Shown here: piece after piece, positions 34,001 through 51,758 of the stretch
Layout: each line of letters begins with the position of its first letter
Numbering within the stretch: position 1 is the stretch's first letter
NCBI GenBank assembly: GCA_000708835.1
Contig: DF237153.1
Location: forward strand, 31,227 to 95,226
Direction of reading: 5' to 3'
Length of the DNA stretch: 64,000 nucleotides
Origin: Klebsormidium nitens
Taxonomy: Eukaryota > Streptophyta > Klebsormidiophyceae > Klebsormidiales > Klebsormidiaceae
Notes under the pieces: model-generated
What the model saw: the letters and a program-made list of their open reading frames with translations, nothing else
Databases searched by the model: none
What the model was told of the DNA's origin: nothing
Position numbers and translations under genes: made by a program

Positions 34001-37000
34001 CGTGTGGCCTCTGCGAAGTCTTCGGTTTCTTAGTTTCGAAGGGGCCGCTAAAGCAAGACTTACGTCGTGCAAGGTGCTCCCGCGAACACCAAGAGGTTCA
34101 AAGCGTTTGGCATTACGTGCAGCCTCTGCAAAGTCTGCGGTGATTTGCAGATCTAAGGGGTCGTTAAAGCAAGGAGTGCGTGACTGTCGGGCCGTCCTGG
34201 ACGGCTGCAGTGACGGTTTCAATGTTTTGCTGAATTGGTGCGCTCTCGTTCGGACACTCCTGGATTCGGACGTCCACACTTTAGAGGCCTCCATCACGGG
34301 ATGTTGGGCCGACTGCCTTACTGAAATCTAAAGAATTCGATTCTTGAGTATCAACTACTTTTAGGGTTCAGAATCGGGGTTCCGGGCAATGGGCATGGCT
34401 ACTCCGAGACCACAAACTAGTCCCGAGACCACAAACTAGTCCCCAAATGGTTTGCTTGGGGTGCGGCGCAGTCAGAATCTGGACCTGCGCAAGAGTGATC
34501 CAATGTGCAAAGCGTTCAAACAAAATCGAGGCGCGGTTACGGCTCACCCTTGTACGCCCTCTTCTAGTTGGTAGAACGCGAGAGGGACCTTCCTAACCCC
34601 CTGGGTTAAGAAGGCCGCCCCGATTGTCATGATGACGACCGACCCGAGCCAAACTCCCATTTGCGAGAGCGTCAGCGTGCGTGCTGCGAAAAAGGGCAAA
34701 AAGTATCAGACGCTCGTTGCGTCCAAGCAATTGCGGACCTCGATGAGTTTGCAAGCAAGAAAACTTGACCATAATGTCGGAAAGGGAGCACTCCCCAAAA
34801 TCGAAAGGGATAGACAGCACTTTGACGCAAGAAGCGAGGCATGCGTTCCGAAGACAAGCATGCTTCTAGGCTGATGAACAACGGACAACAACTGGTACGT
34901 CAAGAAGAAAGGAAGGAGGTAAACTATCCCTCTGTCGGAATGCAAGGCGTATCTAGTACGGGTACCGCGGAGCCGCCCCCGGTTTGCAAGCACCGTCCCC
35001 AACTACAGTAACAGTTCAAGAGGAGGCGCGAACAATCCCGTCTCAGTGAGGCGACCCCTCACCTTTTAGATTGACAAAAACGCTGTGCAGGAACTTCCGA
35101 TACCCCTCGAGGATGCCCAGCGAGATGATGACCGACGAGCCTTGCCCTGCAGGATGACCGCCGGGGTTAACGCCGGGTTATGCTTGAAACCACGTTCTGG
35201 CTTGATGAGTGTGAAAGGAACGGTTTTGCCGATGTCCCTAAACGTAACCGAAAGAAGTGGCGAGACACCGACCAGCGGGCACAACTGAGCTTGTCGACGG
35301 GCCAGCTTTTTGCTAGGTGCGTTGCAGGCGACAACCTGATATCAACTTACATCGGTCCTCGCACTTGTGATTGTTCGTATTACGAGTGACAGAAAAACCA
35401 ATCGAGTTTCAAAATCGATCTTCGTTTGAGTTCGTGTATGGTTGCACGCGAGCAATCATAAGAGATTGTCAAACCATTCCGGCACAATCCTCTGGTGTAA
35501 CAAGGGATTATATCCCGAGTGCCTTAGGACACATCTGAACAACATGAGGATTGAACAAAAGCCCAAACAAGACTCACCGAATCCGAGTTCGCCGATCTGT
35601 TTACTGAGCCATGAGAGGACTTTTGCGCCCAGCAACAGGAGGCTCACGGTCCACAAGTAGTACGAGAACCTGAGACAGCATACGTTGGGTGTCAAAAAGG
35701 AGACAAAAGTAACCTAGTTCGGAGTACCCTGTTTTGGGGTGCTGGATACCTAATCACGCCTGCTCTACCCTGACAGGACTTCGAGAACATTTGAGCACTT
35801 TCTGCTCAAAAGAACAATCAAAGGCGCCCAGTGCATCAATAATTTGAGAATTTTAGTATCAGTCCGCCGCACCCTAAGCAAGACGAGAAGGTCAAAAGCG
35901 GACCGTGTGGTCGACTTACGGGGAGTCCTTGTAGTAGATTGCGTGGGCTCGGCTTGTGAAGGCCACGAAACTGGCTTGGAGTACGGCTATGATGTCGGCA
36001 CACCTCTTCCTGGATGCCAAAAAACACAGTGGGTATTAGCGGGTTGGAGGCGCGTCTTCGTTCTTCTGAATGTCTACTTGAACCCGCGAAACGGCTGAAA
36101 CGCCCGCGAATATGCGGGTTACGGTGACCTACAGTTGGTCAATCAGTCAAGTGACTACTTTGCACAAAAGAGTGATAGATCCTGTGCAGTGCGCTTTATC
36201 GCTGGCTACGACTTTTTCCAACTCTCTTCCTAGAAGCGCTGATTCGGCAGAGCCATTACATTTCTGCAATAGTTTGTTTTCCCAAAGCTTCTTGGCCATC
36301 TAACGGCCAAGTATTGGCCAGGCCAATCAAACGTTTGTGAAACGATAAGACCAACAAAACATCAAGCGGATACAGGCTACAAAAGCTGAACAAGATCCCT
36401 GAAGTTCGTTGAAGATTCGAAGAGCTCACATCTCCTGCTTCAATGCTTCATTTCCGTCGGGCCCCTCTTCCTTGAGCGTCTTCAGGTATGGAATCACGTT
36501 CGACAGGAAGGAGATGACGATGGACGCGCTGATCTCGGGGCCGACCCCGAGTTGGAAAATGTTCCACGGGACCTCTGCGCTTAGGTCACCCAGGGGCGCT
36601 GCAGGGTTAACACCTTGGTTAGTGATGGTTAAGTTTCTTCAACCGGGCACGACAACCTTAAACCGGGCACGAGATTCAGGTGCGAATGATGAATTCACGG
36701 GTGGCTGTGTGAACGGGCCAACAGGGCTACGGAAACCCCTGGTGGTGGACTTTACTAACTGGGAGCTCGCAATCGGATTCGTCCAGGACTTAGCCTTGAG
36801 CTTCCTTGACAGAGACTGCGTTCAAAGTACGGTTTCTGTGTGACTGCTGACGTAACGGGCTCTTGGCATGCACAAAATATGAGTTTGAAGGACCGAATGC
36901 CTGGCGCTTACAAGGTCTTTTCGTATGAAGAGTAAAGCTGGCCAATAAAATCTTACGCGGGCCAAATCAGCTTTGCTGAAAAAGACCTCCCGCTCCTAAG

Positions 37001-37443
37001 CGAATGAAGGCGTACACACCGCGAACAAGTCCGCCAAACTGACCTACATAAAATGAACGTTCGACTCATCCTGTGACTGCTGGCAAAGAGGGTCAACATG
37101 GCGTCTCCCTGCTTCAGCCAGGAAAGAAACAAGATTTTCTGCTCACAAAGTGACCCCGAGGCGAGATCCATGGCCGTGCTGTGGAAGCGCCGGTCGAAGC
37201 CGGGCAGCGGGATGTAGTACCCCCCCCTCACGACAAACATGATCGCCAGGGTCACAAACAGCCGTTTCCGCAGCTCGCTTTTGAACAGACCGTCGAGGAA
37301 GTCGTTGAACTGGATACCGAGCTTGGTGAGCTGGAAGAAGAAATACTTTGGCTTGGGGGGTGGCTGAAAGGACTGAAAGTCTGGCAGGCTTGGGGCGGAG
37401 GTGGAAGCGTCGGGGGGGTAAAGCCGGTCGCGGAGCTGTGGGT
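31062..37443 (-). CDS. SCY2: SECY2-type plastid preprotein translocase subunit (5' exon unresolved)
   Basis: SecY homologue of the SCY2 type, the channel of the inner-envelope plastid Sec2 system. In-phase exons: 37443-37147, 36598-36430, 36009-35920, 35669-35578, 35146-35063, 34683-34548, 33741-33625, 32858-32741, 32335-32212, 31466-31357, 31166-31062. These encode about 480 residues. SecY features in order: IPLPGFDRR after TM1; WNIFQLGVGPEISASI; YYLWTVSLLLLGAKVLSWLS; SSVIISLGILEGYRKF; QMGVWLGSVVIMTIGAAFLT; LINPGGMQPIMVASIFLGVP; SDNPTELSKWLNQIGARVPQ, IRPGRQTVQYL and SARFWG; GGENIGFTSMLILV; C-terminus SIVQARRSVAAYQQLPRLQR. The N-terminal exon, needing a phase-1 donor ending in G and a transit peptide, was not fixed. 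The frame starting at the ATG at 38529 is a candidate. Head-to-head with the aminopeptidase gene. Confidence 0.9.
31470..31690 (-). repeat. Decayed duplicate of a SECY2 acceptor and exon start
   Basis: The acceptor and first 25 bp or so of the SECY2 exon beginning at 31466 recur, diverged, at about 31581 (real GGGGGGATGCTGGTTGGGAT, copy AGGGAATGCTCGGTGGGACT). Shared flanking TGACGTCA and GGAGGCGG motifs give a period of about 115 bp. Confidence 0.6.
33490..33600. repeat. Short direct repeat GAGGTAGAACGTAAACA
   Basis: GAGGTAGAACGTAAACAT occurs twice in tandem near 33498-33533, with a diverged third copy (GAGGTGGAACATAAACA) near 33575. It lies in a SECY2 intron. Confidence 0.6.
33726..34185 (-). 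repeat. Four-copy array carrying a SECY2 splice acceptor and exon start
   Basis: The boundary of the exon starting at 33741 (ACGTCGTGCAGGGTGCTC on the plus strand) and about 95 bp of the upstream intron are repeated in tandem. Boundary positions are near 33741, 33856, 33964 and 34079, a period of 108-115 bp. Conserved internal motifs are AGGTTCA, TTTAGCGTTACGTG, CCTCTGC and GGGGCCGCTAAAGCAAGACT. The copy at 33856 has lost the acceptor AG. Others keep a CGCAG-type acceptor. Confidence 0.85.
34398..34441. repeat. Tandem 22-bp duplication
   Basis: CGAGACCACAAACTAGTCCC occurs twice back to back in a SECY2 intron. Confidence 0.7.
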
Positions 37444-38166
37444 CTGCACAACAAAAGAGGTTCAAGGACTACCAATCAGGTGCCAATCTGTGCAGCGGCC
37501 TGAGGTTGCTATTCTGAGCACCAATTTTGCAACATTTCAGATGGTTCTGTAGCGGCTGACCTGTACATTAGCCTAGAAGGGTCACTCAGAATTGTGAACA
37601 AGCGTAAACCTGCGAACGAGTCTGCAGCAAAGAGGATCTTGGGATGCTATCTGGCGCGCTTTCCGAGCCCCTGTGTCTACCGTTGAGACGTTCTAGAGGA
37701 TGCTGAAAATATACGGAGAAATATACAGACAAGCTGATGCTAGTCCCGACTGCCAGAATTGACCAGTGCTCCTCTGATCTTCAATCTAGAGAACTCAATT
37801 TCTTCAACTTAGAGAAGGTCAAGGGGCCTTGATGAAATGGTGGTGCGCCCTTGCAAGAAAAGACTTTCTGGAAGAGAAGCTCAGAGACAGACATATCGGT
37901 CAATTCTTCATTACTCAACACCTTATCTTTCTCGCCAGATGCAACTGATGCCACCGCTTTGGTTTTGAAAGGTGGTGCGGTGATTTAGAAGAGAGTTGCG
38001 CAGCAGCAAGCTTGTGTGTCATGAGGTGCCGGCAGCAGCACATTCCTTTTTAACAACAGTTCTGAGGAACAGAAAGAAACTGCTGTGGAAACGGGGTTTT
38101 CGGACTTCAAGGTGTCTAATGCACTAGCATGAGGTGCAAGAGGCCACCATGGTTGCAAGTACTTCT

Positions 38167-38529
38167 TCACTTGCCTTCAGAGTCATTGTGGACAAAAGGG
38201 GTCCCCATTTGATCGACCCCAGAGATTGCTTCCGCTCGAGTGTGCACTCTTCTCCGCCGGACTCCCCTCCATCCCCACCGCTCAGGCCCCAAAACATCAC
38301 TGCCCTCCTCTTTTGAAATTTTCAACGTGGCCCTTCTTGTTTCATTGGCAGAGTACCTCCTATTGCGCACAACTTTTGGGAGAATGCAACCTACACTTTC
38401 CTTTCTATCTGTATGAAAAGTATCAGAGTGCGCTAAAGCCAACGTCCGCTGCTTCAGCGTGCAGGTTGAATTTACGCCGCCACAAAATGATTGCCAACTC
38501 CCAAGGTTGACGGCTGCACGCGCTGCCAT
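38167..38529 (-). CDS. Candidate SECY2 first exon / transit-peptide frame
   Basis: A minus-strand frame from the ATG at 38529 begins MAARAAVNLGSWQSFCGGVN and is rich in Ser, Thr and Arg, as a plastid transit peptide would be. It lies upstream of the first assigned SECY2 exon in the same orientation. The expected donor (phase 1, ending in G) could not be identified with confidence, so one or more small exons may intervene. If this is not SECY2 it may be chance. Confidence 0.3.
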   Translation of the reverse strand: MAARAAVNLGSWQSFCGGVNSTCTLKQRTLALAHSDTFHTDRKESVGCILPKVVRNRRYSANETRRATLKISKEEGSDVLGPERWGWRGVRRRRVHTRAEAISGVDQMGTPFVHNDSEGK

Positions 38530-39656
38530 TATGAAATCTCATGAGGGGTGAGCAGAATCCTGCTTATGCATCAAATAAGAATGATGCACCAACCCCTTAG
38601 CTTAGTCAACACGTGCGCAATGCCTCCACTGCTCCATGAAGGAAAGTGGTGCTTCCGAGTTCGTTCATGCCCTTCCTTTTTCGCTACCTCCTCTTTAACA
38701 CCATGAGCAATCTGCGTGATTACTTTGAGTCTACAACACGAGTACAGTGTCAAGAAAGCTTCGAGCATGTTGCTTGCCACTCAGAATCCATGCTTTCTAA
38801 GTTTCTTCTCTCCTTCCAATGCTCAGTCAGATTCAGAAAAGCGACAATCAGATTCGACAATCTGTCCTGAGAGTTCATACTTCGCATTTAATAGTATTTG
38901 GGGGACAGGATGCGATTTGGAGACTTTGTTGTGGGACCCTCCAACCATTGTGAAAGTTAGCGGACTTGACCTGCCTTGAGTAAGCCCGTTTTCCTGTCCT
39001 TTTTATTCGTTCATTGGTGGTCAGGGGCGCCAACTTCTTGAAGTGGATTGTTGAAGACGTTGGTCAGCAATGCAGATTGGCAGGTTCTCAATGCCGCTTG
39101 TGTCGGCTTAATGCAATCGCCTTGCACCAATTTGTTCAAGCATGCAACTCCTGGTTGATTGATGCATCTCAAAACAACCGGAGCTTTTGAAGCAACCACC
39201 TTTTGGGCATCACTTAGCTGCTGTCCGTTGTTGAACAGTGTCTTTTGCAAGGAAATGAAGAAAGGTCACCATCAGCAAGATCAGCGCTTCTTGGTTTGTG
39301 TTGTCCCCCTCCGTTTTCGACACTGAATGCAGAAGCCAAGCATACAGAAAAAGTCTTTGCTCTCATAAGTAGAGCAGTTCACGGATGCGTTGCAACATAG
39401 AGGTACTTTCTTGATGCTCCCGCGGATCATTTCGCCACCTTAATGTATATACTTTCTCTCTCAACACCTGGACACTATTTGCTCCCCAAATGCAGGCCTG
39501 CCAGGACAACCTCTTAAAGGAATCAGACACGTCCGTTTCTTTTTTGTTACCTAGATCACCAGGGTGCGGGAGAGGCGGCCACCTGCTGACACCTAGTGGT
39601 GGCCCTCATACCTCACTCTAGAACTTTTAGCAATCAGTGCACTAAGAGTTCAGACA
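38530..39656. promoter_or_regulatory. Divergent region between SECY2 and aminopeptidase genes
   Basis: No gene seen. If the SECY2 start is at 38529, this 1.1-kb interval would hold both promoters. No convincing TATA box was found close to 39657. Confidence 0.3.
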
Positions 39657-47074
<7,418 letters not shown>

Positions 47075-47831
47075 TTTGTACAGACTCGGCCACTCCGACC
47101 ATCTGTAACATGACCCTTGCAGTAATCTTCCTGACTGTGATTGTGCCGCCGTCAAGCTTTGTACTGCATGTGTCAGTGTAAATGTAGTTCGACGGAACCA
47201 TGTAGTGCACGGTCTTCGGCATGTACCCGAAAAGTCCGGAGCTTATGTCACCGGACATGGTCTTTGAAAGCTCGAAAGACAAATCGTATTCATACAATAC
47301 ATTGAGCTCACAACAATAATTGACAGTTCAATTGCAGCTATAAGACGATAGCCACTGAAAGCTCCCCAGACGATCCAACGAAACTTTCATCAATAATGGT
47401 ACTGCTGCAGCAGATGCCGGGCACGTCTATGCACGCATGCAGAATGTACGATATGCATGAGCTACATGCAGTACAGCGTGGCCCATATAGTATGTTAGTA
47501 TGCACGATCAGTATATGCCGCTCTTATCAATTTGAACGCGGTTATAGTGTGCGCACTAACACAGTGCACCTGGCATGCATATGCATGCATCTAATGCACC
47601 GGACCTGGAAGGCGTACTGATTGCGCGCCCGGCGCTCCTAGCTGATTTAACATCTGCAATGTGCTTTTTTCTTTCTTACTAATGCAGCGGATGGTTTGAT
47701 CGTTGAGCTGACTCATGCAACGTTGATACGTGGACCTCGCTTCAAATACCGTGATTGGCTGGAAAGGGTGCGACATTGAACGAGCGCTCTCATTCAATGT
47801 TTTGGGCTATCGTTCTGGATTACATGGCACG
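47075..47831. other. Convergent intergenic region
   Basis: No gene seen. The palindromic GCATGCATATGCATGC near 47572-47590 and other CATGCA motifs at 47430-47600 are notable but unexplained. It lies between the 3' ends of the aminopeptidase gene and the next minus-strand gene. Confidence 0.4.
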
Positions 47832-50800
47832 CTAATCCACACTACTTTGACCCTGTTGCGGTTCGTCATCGATAATCTCAGCTTCGATCGCACTGCCACC
47901 CTTAAAGCGGCCACAACGAGGATAGTGGCACCATTTCCCGTTGAGTATGGTTGGTTGCTCAACGTCGTAAGAAAACGCAATAATGAGCTGGGGTAAGGGT
48001 GCTTTACAAAGAAAGCGAAAGTCAAAAGGCGACGTTATCCTCCCTCTGCAAACATGCAAGACATTGGCATGAGTGACTTGGCCTAGAGCCTTGGATGTTT
48101 GCACCACACTCAAGAAGGCGACCTCAACGTGGCTAGTTTCAAGCACACAGTAAGAAGAGTTCGCTTCCGTCATTTCCACTTTTGGGCTACAGTGTCAAAA
48201 GCGAGGAACGCATGCTAAGTTCGCTTTGGAAAAACGACGTAGCACCGAGGATAATAGAGACGGCAAGGCCTGATGTAATAGCCATTCCTCCTCAAACCCC
48301 TTCCACTCAAGCTTGCAGCCCTTATTTAAGGTCCCGTTGCTTGAAAGGCTCGAGCTTTAGTCGAAGGGCCTCTTTACCCAATGCCAGATGCGCACAGCAT
48401 AGAACACTTTTAAGCACAGCGAGAAATCCTGCCGAATGCAACTGCCGTCGATGCTCAACAACCCGCAGGATCGTCTTAAGATGGATGCTACGACTTCAAT
48501 TGCCGCTCATGTAACCGCACATGACCTTTCTTTAAGAAGCCCCGAAAAAGAGAAAGCTCCTTTGAGCAACGGCCGCATACTCACCTAGTCTTGAGTGGCT
48601 GGGCTCGGTTGACTGACCCACCCAACTCGAAGTCCTTGTACGGAAAGGTAAGCCCCAAGCGCCCATTCTCCTTGAAGTTGTCAGCTAGCCAGGGCCAATT
48701 GCGGAAGAGTGCGTATCTCAACAGTCCAAAGTCGTTTACCTGGAAAACGCAAAGTATCAAAGGTCGACGTCAAGTAACAGGTCCTGAACCTTCACAGGTT
48801 TCCCCCAGCAGATAGCCAGGGACTGAGAAATTAAACTTGAAAAGCCGCTGGACATGTGACCAACTCGGTACTGTCCTAGAAACGGGAGGTTCGTCTCGAG
48901 TTGCAAAGATGAATTGAAGATATCAAGAAGCCAATACCTCTGGTGACGAGATGTTCTGTAAAGACGTCCAATACCTCTGGTGACGAGATGTTCTGTAAAG
49001 ACGTCAATGGGACTTAAGGAGGCAGCTTCTCTTTGCAATCAGCTTTAGGGTCTCAAATCGTCTAGAACTCATATGTGGCAACGGCAAACAATCACACTGC
49101 ATCGTACGCTCTACACTTGCGAGCTTCCTTCGATGGTACAGAGAGCTCTCACCCGGACGTTTATGTAGTTTGCTCCCTTCTCCACTTTCCCAAGAATCTC
49201 GATCAGTCTGCCAAAGATTGGGACGGGCATCGAAAGGGAGCAAGACGCTCCATATGTTCTATACCCCGGCACGTCGGTCATTCGTTTGAAGACGGCTTTG
49301 GAGACTGCCATTGCATAGAACTCCTCCAAGGCCTGAACGTCTAGGTAGCCTTTGTAGCTCGGAAGCGCCCCGATGTCGCCCCCAAACATTTGAGAGTCGG
49401 CAGCCCGTTTTCGAGTCATCTCTACGGGTTCAAGGGAAGCTGTTTCGTCTACGATACGAAGACTTTGCAGGCACAAGTGGCGGGTTGGTCGATACCACCT
49501 CCTTTGCCACACAGCGTACGAGGCTTGATCGTAAAAGACCTCGGCCCTCCCTTGAAATGAATCGAGAAGAAAGTTGTCAGGTGCGGAATTGTGCCTTTAA
49601 TGAGATGACCTTTGGAGAACAGAGGCGGGAGCAAGTTGCGGGGTGATGATGCGTGCCCTGTTGACACTCTAGGACAAAGGTAAGGCCATGGTTTCCAATC
49701 ACAGTGGACAAACACGAACGCAAAGGATTCGGAAGCAGATATTCTGATTTGTCCCCTTTCTCCGAACTCGAAGCTTCAGTCCCATGGGTAACGTCGAAGA
49801 TTGCTGGCACCGTGTGACACATGTTCTTCACATGCCCATTGCAATAGCTTCGTATACTACCTTCTTCCACAGCATCAAGACTGCTCCAATCATGAAGCAA
49901 AGCGTTCTGGATAGCCGTAAACTATAAAGCGACGAGGTCTGAGAATGCTTAAGAGAAAGACATGGGGTTGTTTCCTGGTAGTGTTTTTAGTCCGACCAAT
50001 CTTATCGAGGGCAACAAAGGTTCGTAATAAGAGCATGATTGTTCCCAAAGCACTCAATAGAAGATTTAGATCGGACATGAACAACAGCGGCTCCCAACAT
50101 CAAACTTGCACGCACCTTGTACGGATTCTAACAAAATGATGCATAACCCCTCAGTGTCCACAAGCGTAGCCGCTGGGTGCAAGGTCGTTTGAAGCCGAGG
50201 ATGCATTTCAGCAATGGCCGCAACAGACAGAAACTTCTTTCCTCTTACGGCGCATCCGTTGTCAGAAAATCGAACAAGGCACTCAAGTACCTGCCAGGCG
50301 AAGAACGGTCAATGTCAGATCCTTTGAACACATCAGAAAATTGATATCTTTGTGGTGGCACTTGCACACGCAGGGTCGCTAAGTCCTTGGGAGTTCTGGT
50401 TTGAGCTGAGAAAGTAGCACCATCTTTCCAACCTTGAAAGCACAGAGCAAGAAACAGATGATTGGGGCCCGGGAGTAGAGAAAGAAGAAGGATTTGAAGG
50501 TGCCTGAATTTCAGAAGTGGTGGCTGAGATAAGGATCTCAGGGAGGTCCCTTCAGTCCATGGCAAGATAAGATCTAGCGTTGAATCAAGACAGTCAATCA
50601 TGCTAGAAGTAGAAGCTTTCTTTGAGTAAAGTCTCCTTAGTCCATACTGTCGCTCAATCACTTTCCTCAACAACCTCAATCCTCCATTGACAATCAGCAC
50701 TTCCGCAATGCTGGAAATTCGTCTTCCAAAATCCATACTCACTTCAACTACTTCAATTCGCCCCGTTCCGCTTTCTCCATCCTCATTTGCAAGTTTGAAG

Positions 50801-51042
50801 TATGATCCTGGCCATACTTCAAAATCGTGCTGGCCTTGAGATACTCTTTGCAACCATTGGCCTGTGAAGCCTGAAACGTCCACATACCTCTCCCCATCGT
50901 ACGTCTTGAATTTTACAGCAGAGCTGACGAAATGGCTTCTGCTTTTGATCGGGGCTGGATCAGCTAGTGTGGTGGCATCCTTGCGAGCAGATTCTTTTGA
51001 GGTCTCGGATACCTCTTTGTCAGTATCCGCTGCGGAACTCAT
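47832..51042 (-). CDS. Unrecognised multi-exon protein
   Basis: I do not recognise the family. The start is the ATG at 51042 (MSSAADTDKEVSETSKESAR), opening a long first exon with FKTYDGERYVDVSGFTGQWL and IAEVLIVNGGLRLLRKVIER. Further coding segments are near 50290-50120 (GKKFLSVAAIAEMHPRLQTT), 49935-49600 (NALLHDWSSLDAVEEGSIRS; GNHGLTFVLEC) and 49560-49150 (DSQMFGGDIGALPSYKGYLD; ALEEFYAMAVSKAVFKRMTD). The last three exons fit by phase and splice sites: 48875-48790, 48739-48585 (NWPWLADNFKENGRLGLTFP) and 48045-47832. Middle exon boundaries are not all resolved, so length is uncertain, roughly 550-700 residues. No signal peptide, membrane segment or catalytic motif is evident. Its 5' end faces the DUF3783-like gene 716 bp away. 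Confidence 0.6.
48936..49010 (-). repeat. Tandem duplication of about 37 bp
   Basis: CCAATACCTCTGGTGACGAG with ATGTTCTGTAAAGACGTC occurs twice in tandem. Read on the gene's strand, each copy contains a TTTACAG acceptor-like sequence followed by AACATCTCGTCACCAGAG and GT, so each could mimic an 18-bp micro-exon. Confidence 0.75.
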
Positions 51043-51758
51043 GGTCCTCTTTGAGATATCGCAAGTTCCACTTGCCCGCCGCTCTTTCTGGACAACTCGA
51101 ATCTCTAACAAGCAATGCAACCACTTTTCTATGCAGTGGGCCCTCCAAGCAATAGCAAGAAGGACTCTTGCACTCTACAAGACTCCTTTTGAGGGATTCA
51201 CTTGACCAAAACAGCAGGAGGTCAACTGCAGGGCCCCCAATTGGAAGTCTCGAGGACCCTTGCAGAAGCAATGCGATGCAGTGTGGTGTTTGCAGTGGCT
51301 CCAAGGCTGCAATTACAGCTATAGCCTATAACGTGACACCATCAACAAAGGCCGTGTCCGTATGTTCCTTATTAAAATACGCTATATCGCGGGTTTTGGC
51401 GTCGCCAGTGTGTAGTTGCTGGGCCAGGGTGTGCTGAAGCCCTGAAGCCTGACCCTGACGAAACCGTGACCCACAGCATATGAAGATTTCATTGCATGTC
51501 GTCACAGAATCAACTCAAACTCAAGCGGATATCATAAAAGAAATATACATATGAGCACAATTGACCACCCGCAACAATCTTCGGAGCAGACAGTTCTGAA
51601 ACAGTGGAAGTGAAACTCAATGTTCAGTGAAAGGGAGGAAGAGCGCAGTCTATGAATAGTATGATGCGTTTTTGCTGCTAGAGTGCTACTCAGAAAGGCT
51701 GTTTGAAGCGTGCACGAGCCTTGTGCAAAAGAAAACCTGCTCTGCGGCTCTTGAGACA
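51043..51758. promoter_or_regulatory. Divergent intergenic region
   Basis: 716 bp between two outward-reading start codons. No gene seen. Regulatory role is inferred from the head-to-head arrangement only. Confidence 0.35.

Noticed and set aside
49577-49900. Reading the 49577-49900 frame as a separate gene
   Set aside because: It has the same strand and spacing as neighbouring exons and lacks its own start, so it is more likely an internal exon of the unrecognised gene at 47832-51042.
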